A DNA stretch of 64,000 nt from Mycobacterium sp. DL440. GTDB lineage: Bacteria > Actinomycetota > Actinomycetes > Mycobacteriales > Mycobacteriaceae. Below the pieces are notes generated by a model. It did not search any database. It was given only the letters and a program-made list of their open reading frames with translations, and was not told the origin of the DNA. Below are positions 22,142 through 31,652 of the stretch, one piece after another. Every line of letters starts with the position of its first letter. The stretch's first letter is position 1. The DNA lies in NCBI RefSeq assembly GCF_011745145.1, contig NZ_CP050191.1:2838296-2902295 (forward strand). The letters are read 5' to 3'. Made by a program: the position numbers and the translations under genes.

Positions 22142-22303
22142 GCCAGCAACACTAGGAGACGCCCTCGGACCTGACCGGCAGCGCGGGGTGACAGCGGCAA
22201 GTCTTGATGCGGCTGTGACCAAGACACCGGTCGTGGCGTCTGCCCGGATGTGGCACGCTGGTGCCATCCAATCCCCCGCCTCCGGTGCACAGCGAAGGTG
22301 ACT

Positions 22304-23800
22304 ATGGCCCCCGGCAAGCCCAAGACCGCCAGGTACACCGAAATCGAGCGGAAGTTCGCGGTCACCGAGAGCACCGTCTCGCCGTCGTTCGAGGGATTGT
22401 CGACCGTCGTCGAGGTCGCACGCACCCCAACCCAGCACCTGGACGCGGTGTACTTCGACACCCCGGATCGCGACCTATCCGCGCACCGCATCACGTTGCG
22501 GCGCCGCACCGGCGGCAGTGACGCAGGCTGGCACTTGAAGCTTCCGGCTGGGGTCGACACCCGCACCGAGGTTCGCACGCCTCTAGGCGCCGGAACCGAC
22601 ACGGTGCCCGAGGATCTGCGCGACATCGTGCTGGCGATCGTCCGGGATCGTCCGCTGGCCCCGGTGGCCCGGATCAGCACCGAACGCAACGTCGAAGTAC
22701 TGCACGGGGCCGACGGCGTTGCGCTGGCCGAGTTCTGCGATGACCGGGTGACCGCATCGGCCACCGGGCAGGGGGCCGATCAACAGAGCTGGCGGGAGTG
22801 GGAGTTGGAGCTGCTCACCGCCGATGTACCCGATGACCTGATGGATCGGCTGTCGAATCGCTTGGCGGATGCCGGAGCAGCGCCGGCCGGGCACGGTTCG
22901 AAACTGGCCAAGGTGCTCGGCACCGATCAGGCCCCGACCCCGACTCCCCCGGCCGATCCGGTGCACCGAGCCATCGCCGAGCAGATCGACGAATTGCTGG
23001 TGTGGGACCGGGCGGTGCGCGCGGACGCCTACGACTCGGTGCATCAGATGCGGGTGGCGACCCGCAAGATCCGCAGCCTGCTGCAGGAATCCAAGGACTC
23101 GTTCGGACTGGACGACGACGGCTGGGTGCTCGACGAGCTGCGGGCGTTGGCCGCGGTGCTCGGGGTGGCCCGCGATGCCGAGGTGCTGGGCGAGCGCTAC
23201 CAGCGCGCACTCGACGAGATGCCCGCCGAGCTGGTCCGGGGCCCGGTGCGCCAGCGACTCGTTGAGGGCGCCAACCGCCGCTACACCGCGGGCTGGCGTC
23301 GCTCCCTGCTGGCGATGCGGTCGCCGCGCTACTTCCGCCTGCTGGACGAACTGGAGGAGTTGGTCAGCGCCGAAAAGCCGAAATCCGCGGACGCCACTGC
23401 GCCTTCGGTGACCATCGACGCCGCGTACAAGCGGGTTCGCAAGGCCGCCAAGACTGCCGCGGCGGTGACGGCCGACGATGCCAGCGCCGAGGAAAAGGAC
23501 GAAGCGCTGCACCGGATTCGTAAGGGCGCCAAGCGGCTTCGTTACACCGCGGCGGCCACCGGGGCCGACAAGGTGTCCGATCGGGCGAAGAGCATCCAGA
23601 CCCTGCTGGGCGATCACCAGGACAGCGTGGTGAGCAAGGCCCACCTGAGTACCCAGGCCGATGCCGCACACGCCGCCGGTGAGGACACCTTCACGTACGG
23701 CCTGCTCTATCAACAGGAGCACGACACCGCCCAGCAGTCCCGGGCGTTGCTGGACCACGCGCTGAAGAAGCTGGCCAAGGCGGTGCGCAAGGCCCACTAG
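22304..23800 (+). CDS. CYTH and CHAD domain protein
   Basis: A 498-residue two-domain protein (Rv2226 position). The N-terminal CYTH domain has the ExExK signature YTEIERKFAV and LDAVYFDTPDRDL; it belongs to the tunnel metalloenzymes that act on triphosphate substrates. The C-terminal CHAD domain (from about residue 220) has the conserved His/basic helices VHQMRVATRKIRSLL and LHRIRKGAKRLRYTA, which bind polyphosphate. The combination suggests polyphosphate or triphosphate metabolism; the exact reaction is unknown. A GTG at 22298 is an alternative start. It is convergent with rnpB. Confidence 0.9.
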   Translation: MAPGKPKTARYTEIERKFAVTESTVSPSFEGLSTVVEVARTPTQHLDAVYFDTPDRDLSAHRITLRRRTGGSDAGWHLKLPAGVDTRTEVRTPLGAGTDTVPEDLRDIVLAIVRDRPLAPVARISTERNVEVLHGADGVALAEFCDDRVTASATGQGADQQSWREWELELLTADVPDDLMDRLSNRLADAGAAPAGHGSKLAKVLGTDQAPTPTPPADPVHRAIAEQIDELLVWDRAVRADAYDSVHQMRVATRKIRSLLQESKDSFGLDDDGWVLDELRALAAVLGVARDAEVLGERYQRALDEMPAELVRGPVRQRLVEGANRRYTAGWRRSLLAMRSPRYFRLLDELEELVSAEKPKSADATAPSVTIDAAYKRVRKAAKTAAAVTADDASAEEKDEALHRIRKGAKRLRYTAAATGADKVSDRAKSIQTLLGDHQDSVVSKAHLSTQADAAHAAGEDTFTYGLLYQQEHDTAQQSRALLDHALKKLAKAVRKAH

Positions 23801-23819
23801 GGACCGGTTGCAGGCTGGG

Positions 23820-24230
<411 letters not shown>

Positions 24231-24253
24231 CTGATCACCATAACCTCAAACGC

Positions 24254-24706
24254 ATGGCTCAGGTGCCACCGGCACGATATTTGCTCCGCGCGAAGGATCT
24301 GGCGGATGCCCGCTACGCGGATCCGATCACCGTCGACGACCTCGCCGCGGAGGCCGGCTTGTCCCGCGCACATTTCAGCCGCATGTTCACCCGCGCCTTC
24401 GGTGAGTCCCCGCGCGCCTATCTGCAGACGCGGCGTCTCGAGCGGGCCGCCGCGCTATTGCACAACACTGACCGTTCGGTGGCCGACATCTGCGTGATGG
24501 TCGGCCTGCAGAGCGTCGGCTCGTTCACCACCAGCTTCGCGCGGGCGTACGGCAAGCCTCCGGCGGCGTACCGCGCCAGCCTGCCGCCGGCGATGCTCCG
24601 CGCTCCGGTGCCCAGTTGCATCCTGGCGCGGGATACCCGGCGTTCCCATCTCCGCCGCGCCAAGACAGCACAAACGGAGAAGACGGCCGGGCCGGACCGA
24701 ACGTAG
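24254..24706 (+). CDS. AraC family regulator
   Basis: A 150-residue protein that consists almost only of an AraC DNA-binding domain: ITVDDLAAEAGLSRAHFSRMF and VADICVMVGLQSVGSFTTSF are the two HTH motifs, followed by a short Arg-rich tail. There is no ligand domain. The ATG at 24254 lies only 24 bases from the rnpB 5' end, with TAACCT at 24241-24246 well placed as a -10 for a leaderless message. It is followed 9 bases later by a VOC gene; AraC-VOC pairs are common in actinobacteria. Confidence 0.85.
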   Translation: MAQVPPARYLLRAKDLADARYADPITVDDLAAEAGLSRAHFSRMFTRAFGESPRAYLQTRRLERAAALLHNTDRSVADICVMVGLQSVGSFTTSFARAYGKPPAAYRASLPPAMLRAPVPSCILARDTRRSHLRRAKTAQTEKTAGPDRT

Positions 24707-24715
24707 CGTCGGCTC

Positions 24716-25135
24716 ATGATGAAAATCGCGTACACGCATCTGTGGGTCCACGACCAGGAAGTCGCACTGAAGTTCTGGACCGAGAAGGTCGGAATGGAAG
24801 TGCGCGAAGATGTTTCGTTCCCGGAGGAGATGGGCGACTTCCGGTGGGTCACCGTCGGCCCACCCGGACAGGACGATGTCGGCATCGTGCTGATGGCCGT
24901 TCCCGGGCAGCCCGTGATGGATGAATCCACGCGCAAACAGGTGTTGGACCTGACCGCAAAGGGCTTCGCCGGCACGGTGTTTCTGACCACCGAGAACTGC
25001 CAGAAGAGCTACGAGGAGCTGAGCGCCCGCGGCGTCGAGTTCACCGAGCCGCCGAATCAGATGCCCTACGGCATCGACTCGGGCTTCCGTGACCCGTCGG
25101 GCAACAGCATCCGGCTGACCCAGCGCACCGACTAA
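24716..25135 (+). CDS. VOC (glyoxalase-fold) protein
   Basis: A 139-residue vicinal-oxygen-chelate protein with the two beta-alpha-beta units of the fold (KIAYTHLWVHDQEVALKFWT near the start; GIDSGFRDPSGNSIRLTQ at the end). These small proteins act as metal-dependent dioxygenases, glyoxalases or binding proteins; the substrate cannot be read from sequence. It is coupled to the AraC gene and overlaps by 3 bases the end of the convergent HNH gene. Confidence 0.85.
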   Translation: MMKIAYTHLWVHDQEVALKFWTEKVGMEVREDVSFPEEMGDFRWVTVGPPGQDDVGIVLMAVPGQPVMDESTRKQVLDLTAKGFAGTVFLTTENCQKSYEELSARGVEFTEPPNQMPYGIDSGFRDPSGNSIRLTQRTD

Positions 25136-26421
25136 GCAGCCAGAGCGCATCTACCGAATTCGATGGCCAGTCGTAGTTCGGTGACGCATTCATATAGTTC
25201 GACGGGCCCGGGTGGTGGCGGCGCGGTGGAGCGGTACCGCGCACCGGTAGGAGTCACGAATTCAGCTGTGTGCACACCGTTCTCGTCACGGGCCGCCACC
25301 TTCCATCCGGGTGATTCCTTGACGTAGTTGCACCGCTCGCATTCGCCGAGACCGTTCAGTGCACTGGTGGGACCGCCCCGGGCATGCGGTTGGGCGTGGT
25401 CGTGATGGCGGATCGGCGCATCGCAGTACGGAGTCCTGCAGGTCTGATCCCGCAATCCGATGAATTGCGCCAGCCCCTGGGGGAACAACCGCGATCGTGA
25501 CTCCATCGCCACCAGCGCACCGGACTCCGGATTCCGGTAGAGCCGCCGCAGCGTGGCTCGCGAACGCTCGTCGGCCACCGCATCGCTCACCAGGTTTCGG
25601 GCCACGGTCGCGGGCACCGGGCCGTAGCCCTCGACCACTGCCGGACTTTCGTCGTCTCCGACCAGAGTCTGATCGGAGAGCACCAGGTTTACTGCGACCG
25701 GCTCAGGCACCTCGGCGGGCCGGCCGGTCACCCGCTCTGCCACGGTGTCGGCCATCACCTGCCCGCGAGTCCGACCGTCGAACGTCGTGTCAGCGCTCCG
25801 CTTGAGCGCCGCGTACACGCCAACACCCTTCTGCACGGGTAGCAGCACCGTCAGCCGCGCCATGCAGTCCGGCGCCGGCCGGATCCAGACATTTCGATCC
25901 TCGGCCGCTGTCGCCGCCCGGTCGACGACAGCCTGCGGATCCAGGCGATAGGCAATCTTCTTCGCCTCCGCCTCGATCCGCTTGTCGCCCATACCGTCCA
26001 GCTTCGTGACGTCGGCGCACATCTCGGCATCCAACGCGCGCCGATCCTCCACGGACAGGCATGCCGACTCCCGCACAATCAACGTGGCCCGCCACTCCGA
26101 CAACACCCCGGTCTCCAGCGCCCAGAGCGTGTGCGGCATCTCGTACACCAGCGCCTTGGCGAACCCGAGATGCCGGCTCCCCCGGTTCGGCGAGTCATGG
26201 CGGGCCAGCGCGACCTCCGAAGCCACCCCGCGGCCCCGTTTGGCGCTCGGCACCCCTGCCGCCATCGCGTCGGCCCGGCGCTTGGCGTCCAACAAGGCCG
26301 CGCACCGGGCCTGCCCGGCGGCCGCCGCCGACTTCGCGCGCTCGAGTTCCTCGATACGCCGATGCAGCATCGCCTCGTCAGCGTCCGGGTTGACCTGTGA
26401 CAACCCCGCCATATCGAACAT
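25132..26421 (-). CDS. DUF222/HNH endonuclease protein (13E12 type)
   Basis: A 429-residue member of the mycobacterial 13E12 repeat family. The large N-terminal part is DUF222. At the C-terminus an HNH nuclease motif with zinc cysteines is complete: CRTPYCDAPIRHHDHAQPHA, then RGGPTS, N and CERCN. Cellular role is unknown; members occur in many copies in mycobacteria and are often in variable regions. ATG 26421 is chosen because the longer frame upstream is unconserved. Confidence 0.85.
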   Translation of the reverse strand: MFDMAGLSQVNPDADEAMLHRRIEELERAKSAAAAGQARCAALLDAKRRADAMAAGVPSAKRGRGVASEVALARHDSPNRGSRHLGFAKALVYEMPHTLWALETGVLSEWRATLIVRESACLSVEDRRALDAEMCADVTKLDGMGDKRIEAEAKKIAYRLDPQAVVDRAATAAEDRNVWIRPAPDCMARLTVLLPVQKGVGVYAALKRSADTTFDGRTRGQVMADTVAERVTGRPAEVPEPVAVNLVLSDQTLVGDDESPAVVEGYGPVPATVARNLVSDAVADERSRATLRRLYRNPESGALVAMESRSRLFPQGLAQFIGLRDQTCRTPYCDAPIRHHDHAQPHARGGPTSALNGLGECERCNYVKESPGWKVAARDENGVHTAEFVTPTGARYRSTAPPPPGPVELYECVTELRLAIEFGRCALAA

Positions 26422-26456
26422 ACTTGCGATAGTACTCAGCGCGCCGACAAGTTGAT

Positions 26457-28028
26457 TCAGCCCAGACGACGCAGCACCATCACATTGTCGATCAGGGTGC
26501 CGTGCTGCCCGTCCGGGCCGGTCGCCTCCCGCTCGTCGGTACCCACCCGGATACGTTCCCATTGCGCGTCATCGAGGTTCATCGAGTCGACGACGTCCTC
26601 GGCGCTGGGGAATGGGAACTTCCGGACGTGCTCGGGGGCCCAGGGTGGCGCGGCCCCGTGGTCGACGATGACCAGTAGGCCTCCGGGCGCCACAGCACCG
26701 GCGGCACGACGCAGCAATCCGGCGCGGTCCATCGCGATGGGCGACTGCAGGAACTGGGCCGAGACCAGGTCAAAGCGACCGTCCGGGACACTCTCGGACA
26801 GGTCGTGGCGTTCGAACGTGATCTGCTCTGCCACGCCCCGCTCCTGCGCTTCGGCTGCAGCCCGCGCGAGCGCGGTCTCCGACACGTCGACGGCGGTGAC
26901 CCGCCACCCGTTTTCGGCCAGCCACACGGCGTCGCCCCCTTCGCCGCAGCCAAGATCCAGCGCGGTGCCCGTGGGCAGATCCGCCGCGATCTTCGCCAGC
27001 TGGGCGTTGACCCGTCCGCTCCAGATACGGCCGCGCTGCCCGTAGTGCCGCTCCCAGTACTGGGCGGTGACGGCCGTTTGCGCGGGCCAGGGTGGTACCG
27101 GAAGCCCGACGTCTTCGCCGAGCAGATGCTGCACGACGGCTGCGCCGGCCTGACTGCCCGACGCTACTGCCGCGGCCACCTGCGGCAGCTGGGCGCTCAG
27201 GTCGCCCGCGGCGAACAGGCCCGGCACCGAGGTGCGGGTGAACGGGTCGACGACGAGGGCGTCCGCAGCGATCGGCCCGGGTGCCGAGACGGCGCCGAGC
27301 TGCGCGGCCAGCGGTGAGCGCTGGTACAGCGTGGCGGCAACGAGCGCGCCACGCCTGGCCAGCCGGGTGCCGTCGGTGAACTCCACGGCCGCCAGATCGC
27401 CGCCCTGAGCGACGAATCGGGCTATCGGGCGCTCGTCCACGCCGATTCCGGCCGCGTCCAACTGCTTGGCCTGTGCTTCGTCCAGCCCTCCGTCGCCATT
27501 GGTCAGCACCACCAGGTCGTCGGTCCAGCCGCGCATCATCAACGCCGAGTGCACGGCGCGGTCACCCTGGGCGATCACGGCGACCGGCGCATCACGCATC
27601 TCCCAGCCGTGGCAGAACGGGCAGTGGAAAACCGATCCGCCCCACAGGCCTTCGAGCCCGGCGATGTCGGGCGAGCGGTACTCCATGCCGGTGGCCAGCA
27701 GCACTGTCCGAGCCTCTTCGTGGGTTCCGTCGGCCAGCTCGAGCGCGAAACCAGCCTCCCCGCGCACGACTTCGCCGGTACGCACCTCCACTGTGGGGTA
27801 GCCCGCCAATTCGGCGCGGCCGGCCGCATAGAGGTCCGCGGGCGGACGGCCGTCGCTGCCCAGCAGGCCGCCGATTCCGGGTGCGGCCAGGTTGCTCTGA
27901 TTCCCCGCGTCGACCAGCAGTACGCGTCGACGGGCCCGGCCCAGTACCAGCGCCGCACTCAAACCGGCCGCCCCGCCGCCGACGATGACGCAATCCCAAA
28001 CTTTCTCCATGCCTTTCAGCTTGCCCAA
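26457..28028 (-). CDS. Thioredoxin-reductase-like oxidoreductase fused to SAM methyltransferase
   Basis: A 523-residue fusion. Residues about 1-310 are a class II pyridine nucleotide-disulfide reductase: FAD motif CVIVGGGAAGLSAAL, a redox pair FHCPFCHGWE (CPFC instead of the usual CATC) and the FAD-binding SVPGLFAAGDL. Residues about 330-523 are a class I methyltransferase: ALDLGCGEGGDAVWLAE (motif I), VTAVDVS, and FDLVSAQFLQ. The two halves are joined in frame without a stop. An internal ATG at 28010 is an alternative start. It is divergent from an XRE-cupin regulator 30 bases away, which probably controls it. From memory this two-domain architecture exists in other actinobacteria, but its substrate is unknown to me. 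Confidence 0.85.
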   Translation of the reverse strand: MGKLKGMEKVWDCVIVGGGAAGLSAALVLGRARRRVLLVDAGNQSNLAAPGIGGLLGSDGRPPADLYAAGRAELAGYPTVEVRTGEVVRGEAGFALELADGTHEEARTVLLATGMEYRSPDIAGLEGLWGGSVFHCPFCHGWEMRDAPVAVIAQGDRAVHSALMMRGWTDDLVVLTNGDGGLDEAQAKQLDAAGIGVDERPIARFVAQGGDLAAVEFTDGTRLARRGALVAATLYQRSPLAAQLGAVSAPGPIAADALVVDPFTRTSVPGLFAAGDLSAQLPQVAAAVASGSQAGAAVVQHLLGEDVGLPVPPWPAQTAVTAQYWERHYGQRGRIWSGRVNAQLAKIAADLPTGTALDLGCGEGGDAVWLAENGWRVTAVDVSETALARAAAEAQERGVAEQITFERHDLSESVPDGRFDLVSAQFLQSPIAMDRAGLLRRAAGAVAPGGLLVIVDHGAAPPWAPEHVRKFPFPSAEDVVDSMNLDDAQWERIRVGTDEREATGPDGQHGTLIDNVMVLRRLG

Positions 28029-28032
28029 TCAC

Positions 28033-28060
28033 ATGGCAAAGTGCCAAGCTAATTTGCCAT
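28033..28060. promoter_or_regulatory. Candidate operator overlapping the XRE-cupin start
   Basis: ATGGCAAA (28033-28040) and its exact complement TTTGCCAT (28053-28060) flank a 12-base spacer. An inner repeat TGGCA-aag-TGCCA (28034-28046) shares the left arm. The right arm includes the first two bases of the regulator start codon. No ribosome site precedes that ATG, so a leaderless message and autoregulation are likely. Confidence 0.55.
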
Positions 28061-28640
28061 GGAGGCAAACGCGGTCGAACCCGCCGACATCGACGCCCTG
28101 GTCCGGAGCCGGCTTCGTGAGTTGCGGACCCAACGCGGGCTCACCCTGGAAGACGTCGCGCGCCGCGCACAGATCGACGTCTCCACGCTGAGCCGGCTGG
28201 AATCCGGCAAGCGCCGACTGGCACTGGACCACCTGCCCAGGCTTGCCGGTGCGCTGTCGGTGACCACCGACGAGTTGCTGCGAGCGCCGCAGACCGAGGA
28301 CCCCCGGGTCACCGGCAGCTCACACACCCACCACGACATCACCTACTGGCCGCTGACCCGGCAGGGCCCGGCGGCCGGGTTGCACGCCTACAAGGTCCGG
28401 ATCAGCGCCAAACGGCGCAAACCTCCCGCCGAATTCCCCGTCCACGAGGGACGCGACTGGATGTACGTGCTCTCCGGACAACTGCGACTGATCCTGGGCG
28501 AACAGGATTTCGTCGTCAATCCCGGTGAGGCCGTGGAATTCTCGACCTGGACCCCGCACTGGTTCGGGGCAGTCGACGGCCCGGTCGAGGCGATCACCAT
28601 CTTCGGCCCGCACGGCGAGCAACTACACCTGCACGCCTGA
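28059..28640 (+). CDS. XRE-family regulator with cupin domain
   Basis: A 193-residue two-domain regulator. Residues about 12-70 are an HTH_3 domain (LRTQRGLTLEDVARRAQIDV then STLSRLESGKRRLALDHL). Residues about 110-190 are a cupin sensor with HEGRDWMYVLSGQLRLILGE and NPGEAVEFSTWTPHWFGA. Such regulators bind a small ligand in the cupin. It is divergent from the oxidoreductase-methyltransferase fusion and ends 1 base before the convergent RNase H gene. Confidence 0.9.
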   Translation: MEANAVEPADIDALVRSRLRELRTQRGLTLEDVARRAQIDVSTLSRLESGKRRLALDHLPRLAGALSVTTDELLRAPQTEDPRVTGSSHTHHDITYWPLTRQGPAAGLHAYKVRISAKRRKPPAEFPVHEGRDWMYVLSGQLRLILGEQDFVVNPGEAVEFSTWTPHWFGAVDGPVEAITIFGPHGEQLHLHA

Positions 28641-28641
28641 C

Positions 28642-29739
28642 CTACAGGTAGGCGGTCTGGTTCACCAACCGCACCGAGGAGCCTCCGTCGGCATAGAACT
28701 CGGCGATCGACAGCGAAGCCAGATCCAGGTGCAGCCGGTACAGGATGCCCTCGCCCGCATCGAGTGCCAATCGGAGGATCGTCTTGATCGGGGTCACGTG
28801 CGAGACCACCAGAACCGTTGCCGCACCGTGCTCGGCGATGATTCGGTCGCGAGCGCGACCGACCCGGCGCGCCACCGCATCGAAACTTTCGCCACCGGGC
28901 GGCTCGACGCTGGTGTCACGAAGCCACCGCCGGTGCAGTTCCGGATCCCGTTGCGCGGCTTCGGCGAACGTCAGTCCTTCCCACTCACCGAAGTCCGTCT
29001 CGATCAGGTCATCGTCGACACGGACATCGATGCCCAGCGCCTTGGCGGCCGCCGCAGCCGTCTCATACGCCCGCCCCAACGGCGAGCTGACCACCGCCGC
29101 GACGCCCCCGCGTGCGCCCAGATACCGCGCGGCGGCGTCGGCCTGCCTGCGCCCCTCTTCGGTCAGCACCGGATTGCCGCGCCCCGAATAGCGCCGGGCG
29201 ATGGACAATTCGGTCTGGCCGTGGCGCAGCAGCAACAGCCGGGTCGGGGCTCCGGTGGCACCGGTCCAGCCAGGTGCCGACAGCGCGGCCTTCTCGGCCT
29301 CGGCGGGCTTCTCGGCAGCTTGTTCGCTGACGATCCCCGCCGCCGCGTCCATGGCTTCGTTGGCCAGCCTGTCGGCATGGCTGTTGCGTTCCCGCGGAAT
29401 CCACGTGTAGCTGACCTGCTCGAAACCCGCGGCCAACTCGGCGGCCCGGCGCTGCAGAGGAATCAGGTCAGGATGTTTGACCTTCCAGCGCCCCGACATC
29501 TGTTCCACGACGAGCTTGGAATCCATCGACACCGCCACCTGGGCAGCGCCCAACTCGGCGGCGGCCTCCAAACCGGCGATCAGGCCGCGGTATTCGGCGA
29601 CGTTGTTGGTGGCCCGGCCGATCGCCTCTTTGCGTTCGGCCAGGACTGCGACGTGCTCGGCATCGAACACCACCGCGCCGCAGCCCGCCGGACCGGGATT
29701 TCCCCGGGACCCCCCGTCCGCTTCGACGAGAACCTTCAC
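28642..29739 (-). CDS. Bifunctional RNase H / histidine phosphatase
   Basis: A 365-residue fusion (Rv2228c type). The N-terminal RNase H domain (about 1-130) has the acidic residues in EADGGSRGNPG, NNVAEYRGLIAGLE, SMDSKLVVEQM and RNSHADRLANEAM, so it can cut RNA in RNA-DNA hybrids. A linker of about 40 residues leads to a CobC-like acid phosphatase with LLLRHGQTELS and VVSHVTP. The GTG at 29739 fits the conserved VKVLVEADGGSRG start and overlaps the zinc-ribbon gene stop by 4 bases (GTGA). The phosphatase half may serve cobalamin synthesis, which fits cobC in the same operon. Confidence 0.92.
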   Translation of the reverse strand: MKVLVEADGGSRGNPGPAGCGAVVFDAEHVAVLAERKEAIGRATNNVAEYRGLIAGLEAAAELGAAQVAVSMDSKLVVEQMSGRWKVKHPDLIPLQRRAAELAAGFEQVSYTWIPRERNSHADRLANEAMDAAAGIVSEQAAEKPAEAEKAALSAPGWTGATGAPTRLLLLRHGQTELSIARRYSGRGNPVLTEEGRRQADAAARYLGARGGVAAVVSSPLGRAYETAAAAAKALGIDVRVDDDLIETDFGEWEGLTFAEAAQRDPELHRRWLRDTSVEPPGGESFDAVARRVGRARDRIIAEHGAATVLVVSHVTPIKTILRLALDAGEGILYRLHLDLASLSIAEFYADGGSSVRLVNQTAYL

Positions 29740-30464
29740 TGCTTGAACCGCAAGAGGATTGCCCCGCACTCGGGGCAGCGCAGCACGTCATCTTCGGCGG
29801 CCGCGGCGATCCGGGCACTCTCGCCGCGGTCGATCTCGATCCGGCAGGCACCGCAGCGCCGGCCCTGCAGCAGTCCGGCCCCCGCCCCGCCGCGGGACCG
29901 CTGGCGTTCGTAGAGATCGACGAGTTCAGGATCGATCAGACCTACCAGGCCTTTGCGGCGGGTCACCGCCTGATGCTTGGCCTGGTCGATCTCCGCCAGT
30001 GCGGCGTCGCGGGCCTGCTGTGCCGCCGACAGCGCGGCCTGCAGGTCATCGATGCGCTGCAACGCCTCGGCCTGCTGTCCCGCCAGTTCCTCGCGGCGCT
30101 CCATGAGCTCCAGCAGCGAATCTTCCAGGCTGGATTGCCTGCGCTGCAAGGTTTCCACCTCATGCTGGATCTCGGCGACCTGCTTGGCGCCCACCGTGCC
30201 GCCGTCAATCAGCTTGCGGTCGCGGTCCTCACGCTGACGGACCGAGTCGATCTCGCTTTCGAGCTTGGTCACCTGGGCTTCCAGGTCTTCCAGGGCGATG
30301 CCCAGAACGCCCACCCCGTCGCCGGCGGCGGCGTGCTCGGCCTGCGCCTCGTCCATCTTCTGCTGTTCGGCCAGGTGCTTGGCGCGGTGCTCGATGCGCC
30401 CGAGTTCGGCATCGACCTCGGTCAGTGCGAGAAGCGAACGTTGTTGTTTTACTTCGGCTTTCAT
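29736..30464 (-). CDS. Coiled-coil C4 zinc ribbon protein
   Basis: A 242-residue protein (Rv2229c type). Residues about 10-170 form a long coiled coil rich in Glu, Gln and Arg. The C-terminus is a zinc ribbon with CGACRIEI and, about 25 residues later, RCPECGAIL, giving four cysteines. These proteins are widespread in actinobacteria next to the RNase H/phosphatase gene; a nucleic-acid-binding role is plausible but unproven. Confidence 0.88.
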   Translation of the reverse strand: MKAEVKQQRSLLALTEVDAELGRIEHRAKHLAEQQKMDEAQAEHAAAGDGVGVLGIALEDLEAQVTKLESEIDSVRQREDRDRKLIDGGTVGAKQVAEIQHEVETLQRRQSSLEDSLLELMERREELAGQQAEALQRIDDLQAALSAAQQARDAALAEIDQAKHQAVTRRKGLVGLIDPELVDLYERQRSRGGAGAGLLQGRRCGACRIEIDRGESARIAAAAEDDVLRCPECGAILLRFKQ

Positions 30465-30518
30465 GCCCTGACTTTCATGTAGCTATGGGATTCTTCTGTG
30501 TTCATACGTTTACTGCGG

Positions 30519-31652
30519 TCAGCACTCGACGTTCCACGGGTCGGTGCGCACCGAGGAAACCCGCACGGCAAGCGCGTCACCGAACTGCCCGCGCAGCACA
30601 GCGGCCGCCTGGGCGCACCAAGGGAACTCGGTGGCCCAGTGCGCCACATCGACAAGCGCGACCGGTGAGGCGCGTCGGTGCTCATCGGCAGGATGGTGCC
30701 GTAGATCCGACGTGACGTAAGCCTGTACGTCGGCGCGGGCCACCGTACCCAGCAGTGAGTCGCCCGCTCCCCCGCACACCGCGACCCGCGACACCATGGC
30801 GTCGGCTTCTCCCGAGGTCCGCACCCCCCACGAAGTGGCCGGCAGCGCGGCCCGTACCCGGGATGCGAAGGCCGACAACGGCTCTGGCCGGTCCAATTGG
30901 CCGATCCGGCCGATTCCCACATCACCGGGGATGGGAGCCAGCGCGATGATGTCGAAGGCGGGTTCCTCATAGGGATGGGCAGCCCGCAGGGCGGACAGGA
31001 TGGTGGCGCGTAGACGCGAGGGCGCGATCACCTCCACCCGGTCCTCGGCCACCTGCTCGACGGTGCCCACCTCGCCGATGGCCGGGGCGGCCCCGTCGTG
31101 CGGCAGGAACTGCCCGGTACCGGGCACGCTCCAACTGCAGTGCGAATAGTCGCCGATGCGCCCCGCCCCGGCGTCGAACAATGCCTCCCGCACCCGCGCC
31201 GCATCCGCAGCCGGCACGAACACCACCCATTTGTCCAGATCGGGCCCCGGCGCCGCCGGCGACAGCACCGTCTCGACGGTCAGGCCCAGCGCCTCGGCCA
31301 GCGCGTCGGAAACTCCGGGCGACGCGGCATCGGCGTTGGTGTGGGCGGTGAACAGGGCTCGTCCGGTGCGGATCAGCCGGTGGATCAGGGCGCCCTTGGC
31401 GGTGTCGGCGGCCACGGTGTCCACGCCCCGCAGCAGCAGCGGATGGTGGGCCAGCAGCAGACCGCGCTCAGGCACCTCGTCGATCACGGCCGCGGTCGCG
31501 TCGACGGCGATCGTCACCGATTCGACGGCTTCGTCGGGGTCGCCGCACACCAACCCGACCGAGTCCCAATCGTGCGCCAGGTGCGGCGGGTACGCCGCGT
31601 CCAGCGCCGCGATCACGTCGGCCAATGGCACCCCGGCCGGTCGCGCGCTCAT
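30519..31652 (-). CDS. Nif3-like dinuclear metal-centre protein
   Basis: A 377-residue Nif3/YbgI-family protein (Rv2230c type). Metal-ligand motifs are [16 protein letters not shown], the Asp/His in TAHTNADAA and the C-terminal [12 protein letters not shown]. The family makes hexameric toroids with a two-metal site; some act as GTP cyclohydrolase-like or hydrolytic enzymes, the role here is unknown. The start at 31652 overlaps the cobC stop (ATGA), so translation is coupled. Confidence 0.9.
   Translation of the reverse strand: MSARPAGVPLADVIAALDAAYPPHLAHDWDSVGLVCGDPDEAVESVTIAVDATAAVIDEVPERGLLLAHHPLLLRGVDTVAADTAKGALIHRLIRTGRALFTAHTNADAASPGVSDALAEALGLTVETVLSPAAPGPDLDKWVVFVPAADAARVREALFDAGAGRIGDYSHCSWSVPGTGQFLPHDGAAPAIGEVGTVEQVAEDRVEVIAPSRLRATILSALRAAHPYEEPAFDIIALAPIPGDVGIGRIGQLDRPEPLSAFASRVRAALPATSWGVRTSGEADAMVSRVAVCGGAGDSLLGTVARADVQAYVTSDLRHHPADEHRRASPVALVDVAHWATEFPWCAQAAAVLRGQFGDALAVRVSSVRTDPWNVEC

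Noticed and set aside
25132..26421. DUF222-HNH gene as a homing element or defence nuclease
   Set aside because: The family is multi-copy in mycobacteria and nothing around it (no intein, no restriction partner) supports either role.
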